Below are positions 1-8,853 of a stretch of DNA of 64,000 nt, one piece after another. The position numbers and the translations under genes were made by a program. The notes under the pieces are model-generated. The model saw only the letters and a list, made by a program, of their open reading frames with translations, was not told where the DNA came from and ran no database searches. The DNA comes from Endozoicomonas sp. NE40. GTDB taxonomy: Bacteria; Pseudomonadota; Gammaproteobacteria; Pseudomonadales; Endozoicomonadaceae. Location: the NCBI RefSeq assembly GCF_040549045.1, contig NZ_JBEWTB010000002.1:2077501-2141500 (forward strand), written 5' to 3'. Numbering within the stretch: the stretch's first letter is position 1; every line of letters begins with the position of its first letter.

Positions 1-1103
1 TGAGTATCATGCTCGCCACAGGGGTCAAACCAAGCCGGCAGGTGGCAGGCTTTATGGTGGCAACCGCCTTCCTGAGTATGTGGGTCTCCAATACGGCCAC
101 CAGCGCCATGATGCTGCCGATTGGCCTGTCAGTGGCTGCAATGATGAGCGGTTCTGAGGAAGGCAGAGCGCGTTTCGCTAAAATGCTGCTGCTGGCTATT
201 GCCTACAGTGCCAGTATTGGCGGTCTTGCGACCCTGATCGGTACTCCGCCGAATGCCTTGCTGGCGGCTTTTCTGAGTGAAACTTACAACATTGATATTG
301 GTTTTGCCCAGTGGATGATGGTGGGGCTTCCTATCTCATTCCTGATGCTTGTAGCCACCTGGCTCTGGCTGACCAAATTCAGTTTCAGGATGGACGACAT
401 TGAAAGTCCGGATGCGCGCAAAGTGCTTAAAGGACAGCTGGATGATCTGGGACCCATGACCCGCGGCGAAAAAAGCATCGGCATTATCTTTGCCCTGACT
501 GCCCTGGCATGGATCTTCCGTCCACTGCTGAAAGATTATATTCCGGGGCTGTCAGATGCCGGGATTGCTGTTGCAGCGGCTATCAGTCTGTTTATCGTTC
601 CGGTCAACCGGGATGAGCGCATTTACGTACTGACCTGGGACAAGGCACGTGAAATTCCCTGGGGTGTGCTGTTGCTGTTCGGTGGCGGCTTAACTCTGGC
701 AGCACTGATCAAGTCTACCGGCCTGGCCGACTGGATTGCCGATGCCATGAGTATTGTGGGTGGTCTGCCTATTCTGCTGGTTGTGGCTTTTGTCGTTACC
801 GTGATTATTTTCCTGACCGAGTTGACCAGCAACACCGCAACAGCCGCAGGCTTCCTGCCACTAATGGGAGCTTTAGGTGTTTCTCTGGGTATAGATCCTG
901 TTCTATTGGCAGTGCCTGCTGCTCTGGCTGCCAGTTGTGCCTTTATGATGCCGGTAGCAACACCGCCTAACGCCATTGTTTTCGGATCGGGTAAGCTGGA
1001 GATTATTGATATGATCAAGGCCGGGTTTGCCCTGAATATTATCGGCGTTATTCTGGTGACACTGACGGGGTACTACCTTGCATCCACTGTACTGATTCCG
1101 TGA
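1..1103 (+). CDS. SLC13/DASS-family sodium:anion symporter, 5' truncated
   Basis: Inner-membrane transporter of the divalent anion:Na+ symporter family (dicarboxylate, sulfate or similar anions; substrate not predictable). The frame is open from base 3, so the N-terminus lies outside the window; about 366 residues remain of a usual 450-500. The visible part is strongly hydrophobic with many membrane spans. It carries both family signature pairs: SNTATSAMMLPI with a following TPPNALL in the first half, and SNTATAAGF with TPPNAIVF in the second. These are the two pseudo-symmetric Na+/substrate-binding loops. The gene ends at a strong terminator. The family call is firm, the substrate is not. 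Confidence 0.9.
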   Translation, partial: SIMLATGVKPSRQVAGFMVATAFLSMWVSNTATSAMMLPIGLSVAAMMSGSEEGRARFAKMLLLAIAYSASIGGLATLIGTPPNALLAAFLSETYNIDIGFAQWMMVGLPISFLMLVATWLWLTKFSFRMDDIESPDARKVLKGQLDDLGPMTRGEKSIGIIFALTALAWIFRPLLKDYIPGLSDAGIAVAAAISLFIVPVNRDERIYVLTWDKAREIPWGVLLLFGGGLTLAALIKSTGLADWIADAMSIVGGLPILLVVAFVVTVIIFLTELTSNTATAAGFLPLMGALGVSLGIDPVLLAVPAALAASCAFMMPVATPPNAIVFGSGKLEIIDMIKAGFALNIIGVILVTLTGYYLASTVLIP

Positions 1104-1113
1104 CTCCATAATC

Positions 1114-1157
1114 AAAAAGGCCATGCAGACAGTGTTCACTCTGCATGGCCGTTTTTA
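1114..1157 (+). terminator. Rho-independent terminator after the SLC13 gene
   Basis: An 11-bp perfect stem (GGCCATGCAGA at 1119-1129 with its complement at 1140-1150) is preceded by five A and followed by GTTTTTAT. It can act on both strands, so it may also end the convergent gene at 1174-1827. Confidence 0.85.
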
Positions 1158-1173
1158 TAGAGGGTTCTGGTAA

Positions 1174-1827
1174 TCAGCTTTGCTTAAATCGCTTTAGAAA
1201 AGTTTCCACCTCAGGCATTGATTCATTGTAAGCATCAACCATTCCTGAAATATTTACCGTCCAGCGTGCGCAATATTGCCTGCTGAATGACCTGAGTGAC
1301 GTAAGGTTTTCAGCCAGTCTGGTTAAATCTTTCAGGTCACGATCATCAGAGGCTATTTCTATGCCTTTGGCTTCTGCCTGACTCTTTAACTGATATATTT
1401 CCCCAACGATTTCTTTTATGTACTCAGCCCACTGATCAACTTTTTTAGCGCTAAAGACCATGAACAGATAGTCTTCCCTCTCCTTCCCGCTTTTTTTACT
1501 TTTGATCGCCTCAATCAACTGACTCAAAGCAAGCTTTTTATTGTCTGTAGTAGCAACGTAATCTCTGGTTGCTTCCGTGCTGCTAAGTACGGATGACAGT
1601 TCTAAATCACCTAACGGGACAGCTACTTCACTTGTGACCCTTTCATCGAGTTCTTTTTTTGGATGGCTGACAGTACAATAATCCTCATTCGTACCTAATT
1701 GTTTAAGGGTACCCACCTCAACCGTTATTTTCTGCACTCCCTTATCACCGGCATTATCGGCGACTTCCAAGTTCATAAAGTAACCTGGTACATAACCTTT
1801 TGGATCTAATGGTGAATTCGGCTCCAT
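1174..1827 (-). CDS. Hypothetical protein, 217 aa
   Basis: I do not recognise this protein. It is soluble, charged and predicted largely helical in its second half, with no signal peptide or membrane segment. An AAAAGGATG stretch about 10 bases before the ATG is a reasonable ribosome site. Its codon use and A+T content look more AT-rich than the neighbouring udp gene, in keeping with an accessory gene. It stands alone, convergent with the SLC13 transporter. No function is proposed. Confidence 0.55.
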   Translation of the reverse strand: MEPNSPLDPKGYVPGYFMNLEVADNAGDKGVQKITVEVGTLKQLGTNEDYCTVSHPKKELDERVTSEVAVPLGDLELSSVLSSTEATRDYVATTDNKKLALSQLIEAIKSKKSGKEREDYLFMVFSAKKVDQWAEYIKEIVGEIYQLKSQAEAKGIEIASDDRDLKDLTRLAENLTSLRSFSRQYCARWTVNISGMVDAYNESMPEVETFLKRFKQS

Positions 1828-1968
1828 ACTAACAACATCCTTTTATTGTGAACTGATACCTGGTACATCATTTCAATGAGATTGATGGATCACGCAGGTT
1901 GGATTGAACGTAATGAAACAATGTACTAGATAGTCAGACAAAGAGTTCGCGTGTAAGTTCCAGCCCCC

Positions 1969-2745
1969 TCAGTGCTTGTCTTGATTCAACAACAGGCCAG
2001 CCGCATTCACTACCACCTTCACCGCCCTGGCTTCTGCCTCCGCGATTTTGGATTCATCAGGAATTTCCTGACGCGTCCGGTTAACAATAACAGCTGCAAC
2101 ACAACCGGCCTTCAGCCCTGAGGCGGCACACATGGTCAGTAGCGTTGCCGACTCCATTTCATAATTCAGAACTCCCAGCGCCTGCCACTCTTCCATCGAA
2201 CCCCGGAAACGGCGGATAACATGCCCGGTAACCGTGTCGTAACGTTCCTGCCCCGGATAAAAGGTATCGGAGGAAGCCGTTATTCCCACCTGATAATCAG
2301 CAGACTCTGAACGAGCGGCTGACACCAGAGCCTCGGTGCATTCAAATGAAGAAACTGCCGGAAACTCCATCGGGGCAAAGTGAGTACTGGCACCATCCAG
2401 GCGAACCGAGGCATTGGTGATGATCAGGCTCCCGGGGTCAATGTGTGCCTGAATTGCCCCGGTTGTACCTACCCGTAGAAACGTTGTAATACCTAACTGG
2501 GCAAGCTCTTCTACGGCAATTGACGTTGATGGCCCACCGATGCCGGTGGAACAGACGACAACCGGTTTTCCATTTAGCCAGGCCAGCCAGGAAGTGTATT
2601 CACGTACGCTGTGGAGAAACGTTGGGTTATCCATCTGGCTGGCAATTCGCTCAACCCTTGCCGGATCACCGGGAACAATCGCCAGCTCTGCACCCTGCAG
2701 TTGGTCGCGGGTAATACCGAGGTGAAAAACAGTATTCGCAGGCAT
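1969..2745 (-). CDS. udp: Uridine phosphorylase
   Basis: Reversibly cleaves uridine with phosphate to uracil and ribose-1-phosphate (pyrimidine salvage, cytosol). The 258-residue protein matches the PNP/UDP family in length (E. coli Udp is 253). Visible family segments are the phosphate-binding VPGDPARVERIA near the N-terminus, GIGGPSTSIAVEEL, RVGTTGAIQ, and the C-terminal NYEMESATLLTM whose Met-Glu binds ribose. The frame is open further upstream, but the start at 2745 is preferred because ACAGGAG lies 7-8 bases before it and the product then begins like the family. It is a single gene; the neighbour upstream starts a different story. Confidence 0.93.
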   Translation of the reverse strand: MPANTVFHLGITRDQLQGAELAIVPGDPARVERIASQMDNPTFLHSVREYTSWLAWLNGKPVVVCSTGIGGPSTSIAVEELAQLGITTFLRVGTTGAIQAHIDPGSLIITNASVRLDGASTHFAPMEFPAVSSFECTEALVSAARSESADYQVGITASSDTFYPGQERYDTVTGHVIRRFRGSMEEWQALGVLNYEMESATLLTMCAASGLKAGCVAAVIVNRTRQEIPDESKIAEAEARAVKVVVNAAGLLLNQDKH

Positions 2746-2823
2746 CTGAATTACTCCTGTGGAGCCTTGTCGATGCTTAAGATTATTGTTGGTATTTGTG
2801 GATTCTGCACTGAGGAATATCAA

Positions 2824-3909
2824 CTACAGATCAGATGACGCAAGCGGAACACTTGCATCATTCCGTTGAAAGACTTCCTTAAGATAGTCCTGGTTCTCAC
2901 TGAAAAGCTGATGATAGTTTTGACAGAAACGCTCTTCATCGGGTTCAAGAAGTACTTCCACGGAAGGTGCCACTCCCTCTCTCCATGGGGGCAGGTCAAT
3001 CCCGTAACGGCGACAGAGCGTATTCGTCAGCATTTCCGCAATTCCCCCGCTGCCACGGTGGGTCGGAGCCAGATGAACATACCACCAGTGAATTTTCGGA
3101 ATAACAGTCATATCGCCTTTAAGCCCCCTGTCAACCAGATGTTCAATATGACTCATCACCGGAGCGATCAGTGTTTCATGGGTATGGAGCCAGACGGCTG
3201 ATTCTTTTTTGTCACCGACATAACACAGATCATTTGCGCTAAACCAGTCTTCAGATTCGCATCGGCGATGCTTTTTGATCCTCGGACAAAACACGTACTG
3301 GGTTAAAGGAACACCCTCGCCATCAATATTCCCCATAACAAGGCCATAACGCAGCGAATCCTGATGTCCCCTGAAGCTCTTACGGAATAATTGGATCAGG
3401 TCAGAATCATTCTCTTCAACAAAATGTTCACCGTCATAAGGCAGTGATACAGCCCTTTCCATGGCGTGAAAATAAAGACTGGAACAAAGTTGGGTAAGGG
3501 TCAGAATATTTTTTTCCTTATCTTCCGACAGGTCACGCCGGACACCAAACTTATCGGCATCCTCCGTTTCTCTTTCCCTGGCAATCTCTCCTCTTTTCGC
3601 TTCAAAAAAAGAAATCAGTTCTTTTCCTGACCAGCCCTCCCTTTCAACCTTCTCCCTGGCCTCTGAAACAGCTCGCTCAAACAGATAACTCCATATACCA
3701 GGCCCCAGGCGGCCATAAACCGCCCATTCCTTAACAGGTCTTTGTGCCAGATGTTTCCTGGAAAGGTTTGATGATATGTCACAGGAATCCCACACCTTTT
3801 TGTCAGGCTTCGTGATAGCAACGTCAGGCGAGGAGCCCTTTTCCTGAGACTGAGACGAAAACGAAACAGGTGTTTGTCTACTTGTCGGAGATGAAGGTGG
3901 TAAATCCAT
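2824..3909 (-). CDS. Hypothetical protein with a Fic-like helical segment, possible effector
   Basis: The 361-residue protein is not one I can name. The first ~50 residues are Ser/Pro/Thr/Gln-rich and look disordered, as in many type III effectors; the rest is charged and soluble. Residues ~273-306 (IHWWYVHLAPTHRGSGG followed by IAEMLTNTL) resemble the layout of a Fic core: a helix, a P-x-x-x-G-x-G loop, then a helix ending in a Leu/Asn-rich stretch. If so, the catalytic His of HPFxxGNGR is Ala281 and the final Arg is Gly289, so AMP transfer would be lost or changed. AAGAG precedes the ATG. The Fic relation and effector role are inference only. Confidence 0.5.
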   Translation of the reverse strand: MDLPPSSPTSRQTPVSFSSQSQEKGSSPDVAITKPDKKVWDSCDISSNLSRKHLAQRPVKEWAVYGRLGPGIWSYLFERAVSEAREKVEREGWSGKELISFFEAKRGEIARERETEDADKFGVRRDLSEDKEKNILTLTQLCSSLYFHAMERAVSLPYDGEHFVEENDSDLIQLFRKSFRGHQDSLRYGLVMGNIDGEGVPLTQYVFCPRIKKHRRCESEDWFSANDLCYVGDKKESAVWLHTHETLIAPVMSHIEHLVDRGLKGDMTVIPKIHWWYVHLAPTHRGSGGIAEMLTNTLCRRYGIDLPPWREGVAPSVEVLLEPDEERFCQNYHQLFSENQDYLKEVFQRNDASVPLASSDL

Positions 3910-4008
3910 TAACTGCTCTTTGTAAAGGCTAATCCATTAATGGTTATGACAACCCGCCCCGCCAATGGTTCCACCGGGCAGTCAAAACATTAAAAGCAGC
4001 TTAACTGT

Positions 4009-4944
4009 TCAATCTTTACCTTTTTTACGACGGGCTCTCGGATGAGCCTTGTCGTACACATCTGCCAGATGCTGAAAATCCAGATGGGTATAAATCTGGG
4101 TGGTGGAAATATCACTGTGTCCCAGTAATTCCTGAACCGCTCTCAGGTCGCCACTGGATTCCAGCAGATGGCTGGCAAAAGAGTGCCTCAGCATGTGGGG
4201 ATGAACAGACGTCGGCATGCCCTGTTCCCGGGCCTGTCGTTTGACCCGGTTCTGCACCTGTCGATGGCTGATCCGTTCGCCCCGCTTCGACAGAAACAGC
4301 GCCTGTTCGTCTTTTACCGGAAGCATCGCCCTGACAGAAAGCCACAATTGAATGGCTTCTCTGGCTTTGCGCCCCACGGGAACAATGCGTTCTTTGCTGC
4401 CTTTACCCAGCACGCTGACCCGCTGGAAGCCTTCTTCAAAGCTGTCAAGGTTCAGCCCTACCAGTTCAGACAGCCGCAGCCCTGAAGAATAAAACAGCTC
4501 CAGCATGGCCTGATCCCTTAAAACCAGAGGGTCATCGTCACGGTTATTCAGCAGCGCGTCCATCTGGTCAGTATCGAGCGTGACGGGCAGTTTTCTTGAG
4601 GCTTTAGGGGCAGAAAGGAGTTTGGCAGGATTATCTTCAACGATTCCCTGACGGTTAAGGTATCGAAACAAACTGCGTACCGAAGACAGCAATCGCTGCA
4701 GGCTTTTACTCTGCAAACCATTACCATGCAGCTCTGCCAGCCAGAGCCTGAGCCGCTTTTCAGAAAGTTCAGGCCATGTGCTGATATTTTGCGAGGCCAG
4801 CCAGTCCGAGAGTTTCTTCAGGTCACGACAATAGGCTGCCAGCGTATGCCGGGAGCTGTTTTTCTCAAACTTCAGATAATCCAGAAAGGCGTTTATGTCT
4901 TTCTGTAAAGGGTCTCTCTGTAGGGATGTCTGCTGAAACGACAT
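4009..4944 (-). CDS. xerC: Tyrosine recombinase XerC
   Basis: Site-specific recombinase that with XerD resolves chromosome dimers at dif. At 311 residues it is slightly longer than the usual ~300. It has an N-terminal SAM-like core-binding domain (~15-100) and a C-terminal catalytic domain. The catalytic set is complete: R157 (GLRLSEL), K181, H250 and R253 (HPHMLRHSFASHLL), H276 (LLGHSDISTT) and Y285. Its ATG shares one base with the stop of the DUF484 gene (TGATG), so they are translationally coupled. Position after lysA-dapF-DUF484 is the standard gammaproteobacterial order and argues for XerC rather than XerD or a phage integrase. Confidence 0.95.
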   Translation of the reverse strand: MSFQQTSLQRDPLQKDINAFLDYLKFEKNSSRHTLAAYCRDLKKLSDWLASQNISTWPELSEKRLRLWLAELHGNGLQSKSLQRLLSSVRSLFRYLNRQGIVEDNPAKLLSAPKASRKLPVTLDTDQMDALLNNRDDDPLVLRDQAMLELFYSSGLRLSELVGLNLDSFEEGFQRVSVLGKGSKERIVPVGRKAREAIQLWLSVRAMLPVKDEQALFLSKRGERISHRQVQNRVKRQAREQGMPTSVHPHMLRHSFASHLLESSGDLRAVQELLGHSDISTTQIYTHLDFQHLADVYDKAHPRARRKKGKD

Positions 4945-5711
4945 CAGAGAAACCGGCTCAACACACGACAGAGAACATCGCTTAAATAACCCAGAAACAG
5001 ATTCCCCATAGACGCCCTGAAGTGATTTTCATCCCGGCTGCCCAGTGCCAGCACTCCAACAGAGTCAGGAAAATTCAGTGGTGACAGTGCAACAGAACCG
5101 ATACTCGGATGATCGTTCGGAAACAGGAACTCCAGCTCTTTCTCCGCCATACGTCCACACACCACTTTCTGACCACCGTTCAGGCTGACCAGCAGATCAC
5201 CCAGCACAGAGTTGGCAACATCCTGATTTTCGGTGCGAACCGGACTCTCAACCGGCTGTTTGTTGAACAGGATAAGCGCATGAAACTCCACACCAAAGTC
5301 GTTTTCCAGACCGTCACGGAGTGTCTCTGTTACCTGCTCCAGATCGTTGCTCTCGATTAAAGCCAGTACCAGTCGGCGGGAGTTGTCAAACAGCCGGTCA
5401 TTATCATGAGCCACACTGACAAGACGGTTCAGTCGCTGCTTCAATTCATCGTTACGATCACGAAGCAGCGCCAGTTGTCGCTCATAAAGGGAGATGGCAG
5501 AACCGCGATGATGGGGCAGGGCTAACGACATCAGCAGTTCATCCTGCCCCATAAAAAACTCAGGGTTCTGCTGCAGGTAGTCAGCCACTTCCGCTGGAGT
5601 CAGTTCATCACGGGTATTGTCATGGGGACTCTCATGAGGACTTTCATGGGTACTCTCATGGGAAAGAGCCGGAATGGTTGTACTGGACTCCGGAGTGGCT
5701 GAATCGCTCAT
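4944..5711 (-). CDS. DUF484 family protein
   Basis: 255-residue cytosolic protein of the DUF484 family, found almost always between dapF and xerC in gammaproteobacteria; its function is unknown, and it is predicted to carry a GAF-like fold. After a variable N-terminus the conserved start is visible (VADYLQQNPEFF, then a SLYERQLALLRDRN helix). The N-terminus holds an expanded HES(T/P) repeat at residues 18-29 coded by 12-base units (5621-5656). It overlaps dapF by four bases (ATGA) and xerC by one. Confidence 0.88.
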   Translation of the reverse strand: MSDSATPESSTTIPALSHESTHESPHESPHDNTRDELTPAEVADYLQQNPEFFMGQDELLMSLALPHHRGSAISLYERQLALLRDRNDELKQRLNRLVSVAHDNDRLFDNSRRLVLALIESNDLEQVTETLRDGLENDFGVEFHALILFNKQPVESPVRTENQDVANSVLGDLLVSLNGGQKVVCGRMAEKELEFLFPNDHPSIGSVALSPLNFPDSVGVLALGSRDENHFRASMGNLFLGYLSDVLCRVLSRFL

Positions 5712-6538
5712 AAGCGGGTCTGTCCTTCAAATACCCTGGTGGCCGTTCCAGTCATGATAACCGAGTGACCTTCTCCCGACCAATGAATGTTCAATGTCCC
5801 CCCCGGAAGGTTGACCCGAACCTCGTCACCCAGAAGTCCCTGCAACCGCCCGGCAACCACTGCCGCACAGGCACCGGTACCACAGGCGAGGGTTTCACCA
5901 ACACCCCGTTCAAAGACCCTGAGGTTGATTTCAGCCTGATCCAGAACCTGCATAAACCCTACGTTACAGCGTTTGGGGAAACGGTTATGTTTTTCCATCA
6001 GCGAGCCCAGCCGTTCTACAGGCGCACGGTTGACGTCATCTACCTGCAACACGGCATGGGGATTACCCATGGAGACGGCACTGACCTCAAAGTCCTCGCC
6101 ATCAATACGCAGGTCGTAGGTAGGGCGCTGTTCCTGCGCCTTGAACGGGATATCTCCGGGCTGCAGCCTGGGAACACCCATATCAACAGCCACTTCACCG
6201 TTGGCGAGAATTTTCAGTTCAATATTCCCACCCGCAGTCTGTACCTGAATTGTGTCGCGTCCAATCAGCTTCTTATCCCGGACAAACTTGGCAAAACAGC
6301 GGGCGCCATTACCACATTGCTCCACTTCGCTGCCATCAGCATTGAAAATACGGTAGCGAAAGTCCATATCCGGATCAGTAGGCGGTTCAACAATCAACAG
6401 CTGGTCAAAGCCAACACCAAAACGACGGTCTGCCAGTCGGCGGATTTTTTCCGGAGGCAGGCGCACCGACTGGGTGACCATATCCACCACCATAAAGTCG
6501 TTACCCAGCCCATGCATTTTTGTAAAGTGTAACAGCAT
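5708..6538 (-). CDS. dapF: Diaminopimelate epimerase
   Basis: Converts LL- to meso-diaminopimelate for lysine and peptidoglycan synthesis. With a start at 6538 the protein is 276 residues and begins MLLHFTKMHGLGNDF, aligning with E. coli DapF (274). Both catalytic cysteines are in context: C75 in EQCGNGARC and C219 in LACGTGACAA. A GTG at 6571 that overlaps the lysA stop would add 11 residues and cannot be excluded, but those residues do not resemble the family. Second-to-last enzyme of the lysine pathway, placed directly after lysA, the last. Confidence 0.95.
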   Translation of the reverse strand: MLLHFTKMHGLGNDFMVVDMVTQSVRLPPEKIRRLADRRFGVGFDQLLIVEPPTDPDMDFRYRIFNADGSEVEQCGNGARCFAKFVRDKKLIGRDTIQVQTAGGNIELKILANGEVAVDMGVPRLQPGDIPFKAQEQRPTYDLRIDGEDFEVSAVSMGNPHAVLQVDDVNRAPVERLGSLMEKHNRFPKRCNVGFMQVLDQAEINLRVFERGVGETLACGTGACAAVVAGRLQGLLGDEVRVNLPGGTLNIHWSGEGHSVIMTGTATRVFEGQTRL

Positions 6539-6567
6539 AAAAAAACTCGTTCTGTCCTTCCGGGCAT

Positions 6568-7824
6568 TCACTGGCTATCAGGAAGTACGCTTTCGGGTGC
6601 CAGCTGTTCAGCAATGGTTTCACGGCGTCTGACCAGATGAACCTGATCACCATCCACCATGATTTCGGCACAACGGTTACGACTGTTATAGTTTGAACTC
6701 ATGCCAAAACCATAAGCCCCTGCCGATTTCACTGCCAGAAGGTCACCTTCTGCTATTCGCAACACCCTGCCCCTGCCAAGGAAGTCACCGGTTTCACATA
6801 TTGGCCCTACAATATCGTAAACCAGCGCTTCTTTACTATCATCAGGTACCACCGGTTCAATGCCATGCCAGGCACTGTAGATAGACGGACGCAATAAATC
6901 GTTCATGGCCGCATCTACCACGGCAAAGTTCTTATGATCGGTGCGTTTAATCAGCTCCACCTCCGTCAGCAGAATCCCTGCCTGCCCGGCAATGGAACGA
7001 CCGGGTTCAACCACCAGTTTCAGGTTCCGTCCCTGCAGCCTGGCTTTAACCGTATTCAGGTAATCCGATGGGGTCGGGGGCGTTTCATCGTTGTAGGCAA
7101 TACCCAGCCCTCCGCCAATATCAATATGCTTCAGCTCAATGCCCTGCGCCTGCAGGCTATCGACCAGCAGCAGTAACCGGTCCAGTGCATCAATAAAAGG
7201 TTCACCACTGGTCAGTTGGGAACCGATATGGCAATCCACCCCCACTATTTCAATATTTGGCATCTCAGCGGCTCGCTGATAAACCGCCAGCGCATGATTG
7301 ATATCAATGCCAAACTTGTTGTCACGCAGGCCAGTGGAAATATAAGGATGGGTTTGAGCATCAACGTCAGGGTTTACCCGCAGTGAAATTGCAGCCCGTT
7401 TGCCCATTGATTCTGCTATCTGTTGAATGCGATCCAGTTCCGTTTCAGACTCAACGTTAAAGCAATGCACACCCACTTCCAGGGCGCGCTGAATCTCGTT
7501 ATGCTGTTTCCCTACCCCTGAAAACACCACTGTGGCAGGATCGCCACCGGCAGCCAGAACCCGCTCCAGTTCTCCCACGGAAACAATATCGAAGCCTGCT
7601 CCCAAGCTGGCAAGAAGGTTCAGCACCGCCAGGTTGCCATTGGCTTTTACCGCATAGGCAATCATGTGAGGCACATCATTCAGAGCCTCTTTATAAGCTT
7701 TATAGCCCGCTTCTAACCCTGCCCGGGAATACACATAGGCGGGCGTGCCAAACTGTTCAGCGATACGTGACACTGCGACCTGCTCGGCATGCAGCGCACC
7801 ATCACGATAGGAAAACCAGTCCAT
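6568..7824 (-). CDS. lysA: Diaminopimelate decarboxylase
   Basis: PLP enzyme making lysine from meso-diaminopimelate. 418 residues, normal length. The alanine-racemase-like barrel carries the PLP lysine K60 in YAVKANGN, the GGGLGIAY phosphate-binding loop and EPGRSIAG. The C-terminal beta domain carries CETGDFLGRGR and the AGAYGFGMSSNYNSR motif that binds substrate from the partner subunit. It follows lptM and precedes dapF, forming a lysine/cell-wall operon. Confidence 0.96.
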   Translation of the reverse strand: MDWFSYRDGALHAEQVAVSRIAEQFGTPAYVYSRAGLEAGYKAYKEALNDVPHMIAYAVKANGNLAVLNLLASLGAGFDIVSVGELERVLAAGGDPATVVFSGVGKQHNEIQRALEVGVHCFNVESETELDRIQQIAESMGKRAAISLRVNPDVDAQTHPYISTGLRDNKFGIDINHALAVYQRAAEMPNIEIVGVDCHIGSQLTSGEPFIDALDRLLLLVDSLQAQGIELKHIDIGGGLGIAYNDETPPTPSDYLNTVKARLQGRNLKLVVEPGRSIAGQAGILLTEVELIKRTDHKNFAVVDAAMNDLLRPSIYSAWHGIEPVVPDDSKEALVYDIVGPICETGDFLGRGRVLRIAEGDLLAVKSAGAYGFGMSSNYNSRNRCAEIMVDGDQVHLVRRRETIAEQLAPESVLPDSQ

Positions 7825-7906
7825 GAATCTGTCTTATCTCTTGTTATTTCAATTACTGCTTCAGGCTCAAGCAGCCATGAGCGGGCAAAACCATGAGCGG
7901 AAAATG

Positions 7907-8044
7907 TTACTGCTGCGTGAGTGCAGGGGCAGAAGCGTCTTCCGGCAGGTACAGGTCACCTTTCTGCCCACAGCCTGCGAGCAGGAAGGTACAGAAAACC
8001 AATGCCGTCATTGCTTTTATTGTTAATTTAAAAGGCGCTGTCAT
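7907..8044 (-). CDS. lptM: LPS-assembly lipoprotein LptM (YifL)
   Basis: Tiny outer-membrane lipoprotein of 45 residues. The start at 8044 (MTAPFKLTIK) has AAAAGGA 8 bases upstream; a longer reading from 8104 lacks sense as a signal peptide. The signal peptide ends in the lipobox LAGC, and the mature protein begins CGQKGDLYLPE, the hallmark of the YifL/LptM family, which helps LptD mature within the LPS translocon. It lies just upstream of lysA and divergent from cyaY, as in enterobacteria and pseudomonads. Confidence 0.88.
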   Translation of the reverse strand: MTAPFKLTIKAMTALVFCTFLLAGCGQKGDLYLPEDASAPALTQQ

Positions 8045-8169
8045 TGGAGGATTCCTTTTAAAATCAGCTTTATCATCAATCCCGACAGTATAACTGTGGA
8101 ACATCCCCTGACTCTAGGGAATAATCGCATCCAGTTTAATAAATACTGAATGATTCACTGAGCAGCGCG

Positions 8170-8487
8170 ATGAACGAAAACCAGTTTAACCAGAACCTTG
8201 ATGAACTGATGATGGCCATTGAAGACGCCATTGAAGAACAGGAGCTGGATATTGATTATGAAACCTCAGGCGGGATTCTGACTCTGACCTGCCCCAACGA
8301 CAGCCAAATCATTCTCAGTCGTCAGACACCTTTGCTGCAACTCTGGCTGGCGGCAAAAAGTGGCGGGTTTCATTTTGATTTTGATGAAGGGGTAAAGGGT
8401 TGGATGTGCAAAGGAGAGGCTTTGCCGGAGGTGCTGAACCGTTGTTTATCCGATCAGTGCAGCAGAGAGATTGCTATTAAACTGTAA
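8170..8487 (+). CDS. cyaY: Frataxin-like iron-sulfur cluster protein CyaY
   Basis: 105-residue bacterial frataxin that binds iron and tunes cysteine desulfurase IscS during Fe-S assembly. The acidic first helix (LDELMMAIEDAIEEQELDIDYE split over residues ~10-31) and the central beta sheet with PNDSQIILSRQTPLLQLWLAA are characteristic, as is the GFHFDF strand. Divergent from lptM-lysA, the usual arrangement. Confidence 0.93.
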   Translation: MNENQFNQNLDELMMAIEDAIEEQELDIDYETSGGILTLTCPNDSQIILSRQTPLLQLWLAAKSGGFHFDFDEGVKGWMCKGEALPEVLNRCLSDQCSREIAIKL

Positions 8488-8563
8488 GTACCAGCACTGC
8501 TCCATATTATGTTAATCATCTTGATCGACCCATAAAATATACTAATTTTATCCTTTCAGGCAC

Positions 8564-8569
8564 TATAAT
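8564..8569 (+). promoter_or_regulatory. Probable -10 box of the brnTA operon
   Basis: A perfect TATAAT sits 11 bases before the brnT ATG, with no good -35 at 17 bases. A very short or absent leader and a weak -35 would suit an autoregulated toxin-antitoxin operon in which BrnA binds the promoter; this is inference. Confidence 0.4.
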
Positions 8570-8580
8570 GGTATAGATAA

Positions 8581-8853
8581 ATGGGAAATACTCAGTTTGA
8601 GTACGATGAAGCCAAGAGTCTGACCAACAAGGATAAACATGGTATCGACTTCGATGAAGCAACAACTCTATGGGAAGACGACAAACTTGTCTGTCTGCCA
8701 TCGAAGGTAAAAACTGATGAAAAGCGGTTGCTGTTCATTGGGCAAATAGGGACAAAGCACTGGACAGCCATAGCGACAAAGCGAGGAGAGAGTCTAAGAA
8801 TTATCTCAGTGCGTCGGTCCAGAAAAAATGAGGTGGACATTTATGAAAGCTAA
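8581..8853 (+). CDS. brnT: BrnT family type II toxin
   Basis: 90-residue RelE-like ribonuclease toxin. It shows the BrnT order: FEYDEAKSLTNKDKHGIDFDEA at residues ~6-27 (split here: F-x-W/Y-D-x-x-K, then the KHGIDF motif), a central sheet, and RIISVRRSRKNEVDIYE at the end, where the Arg pair and Glu are the likely catalytic region. The stop overlaps the start of brnA by 11 bases, the classic toxin-first BrnTA layout. Confidence 0.88.
   Translation: MGNTQFEYDEAKSLTNKDKHGIDFDEATTLWEDDKLVCLPSKVKTDEKRLLFIGQIGTKHWTAIATKRGESLRIISVRRSRKNEVDIYES

Noticed and set aside
5765..6532. Open frame antisense to dapF
   Set aside because: Overlaps dapF fully; no conserved features.
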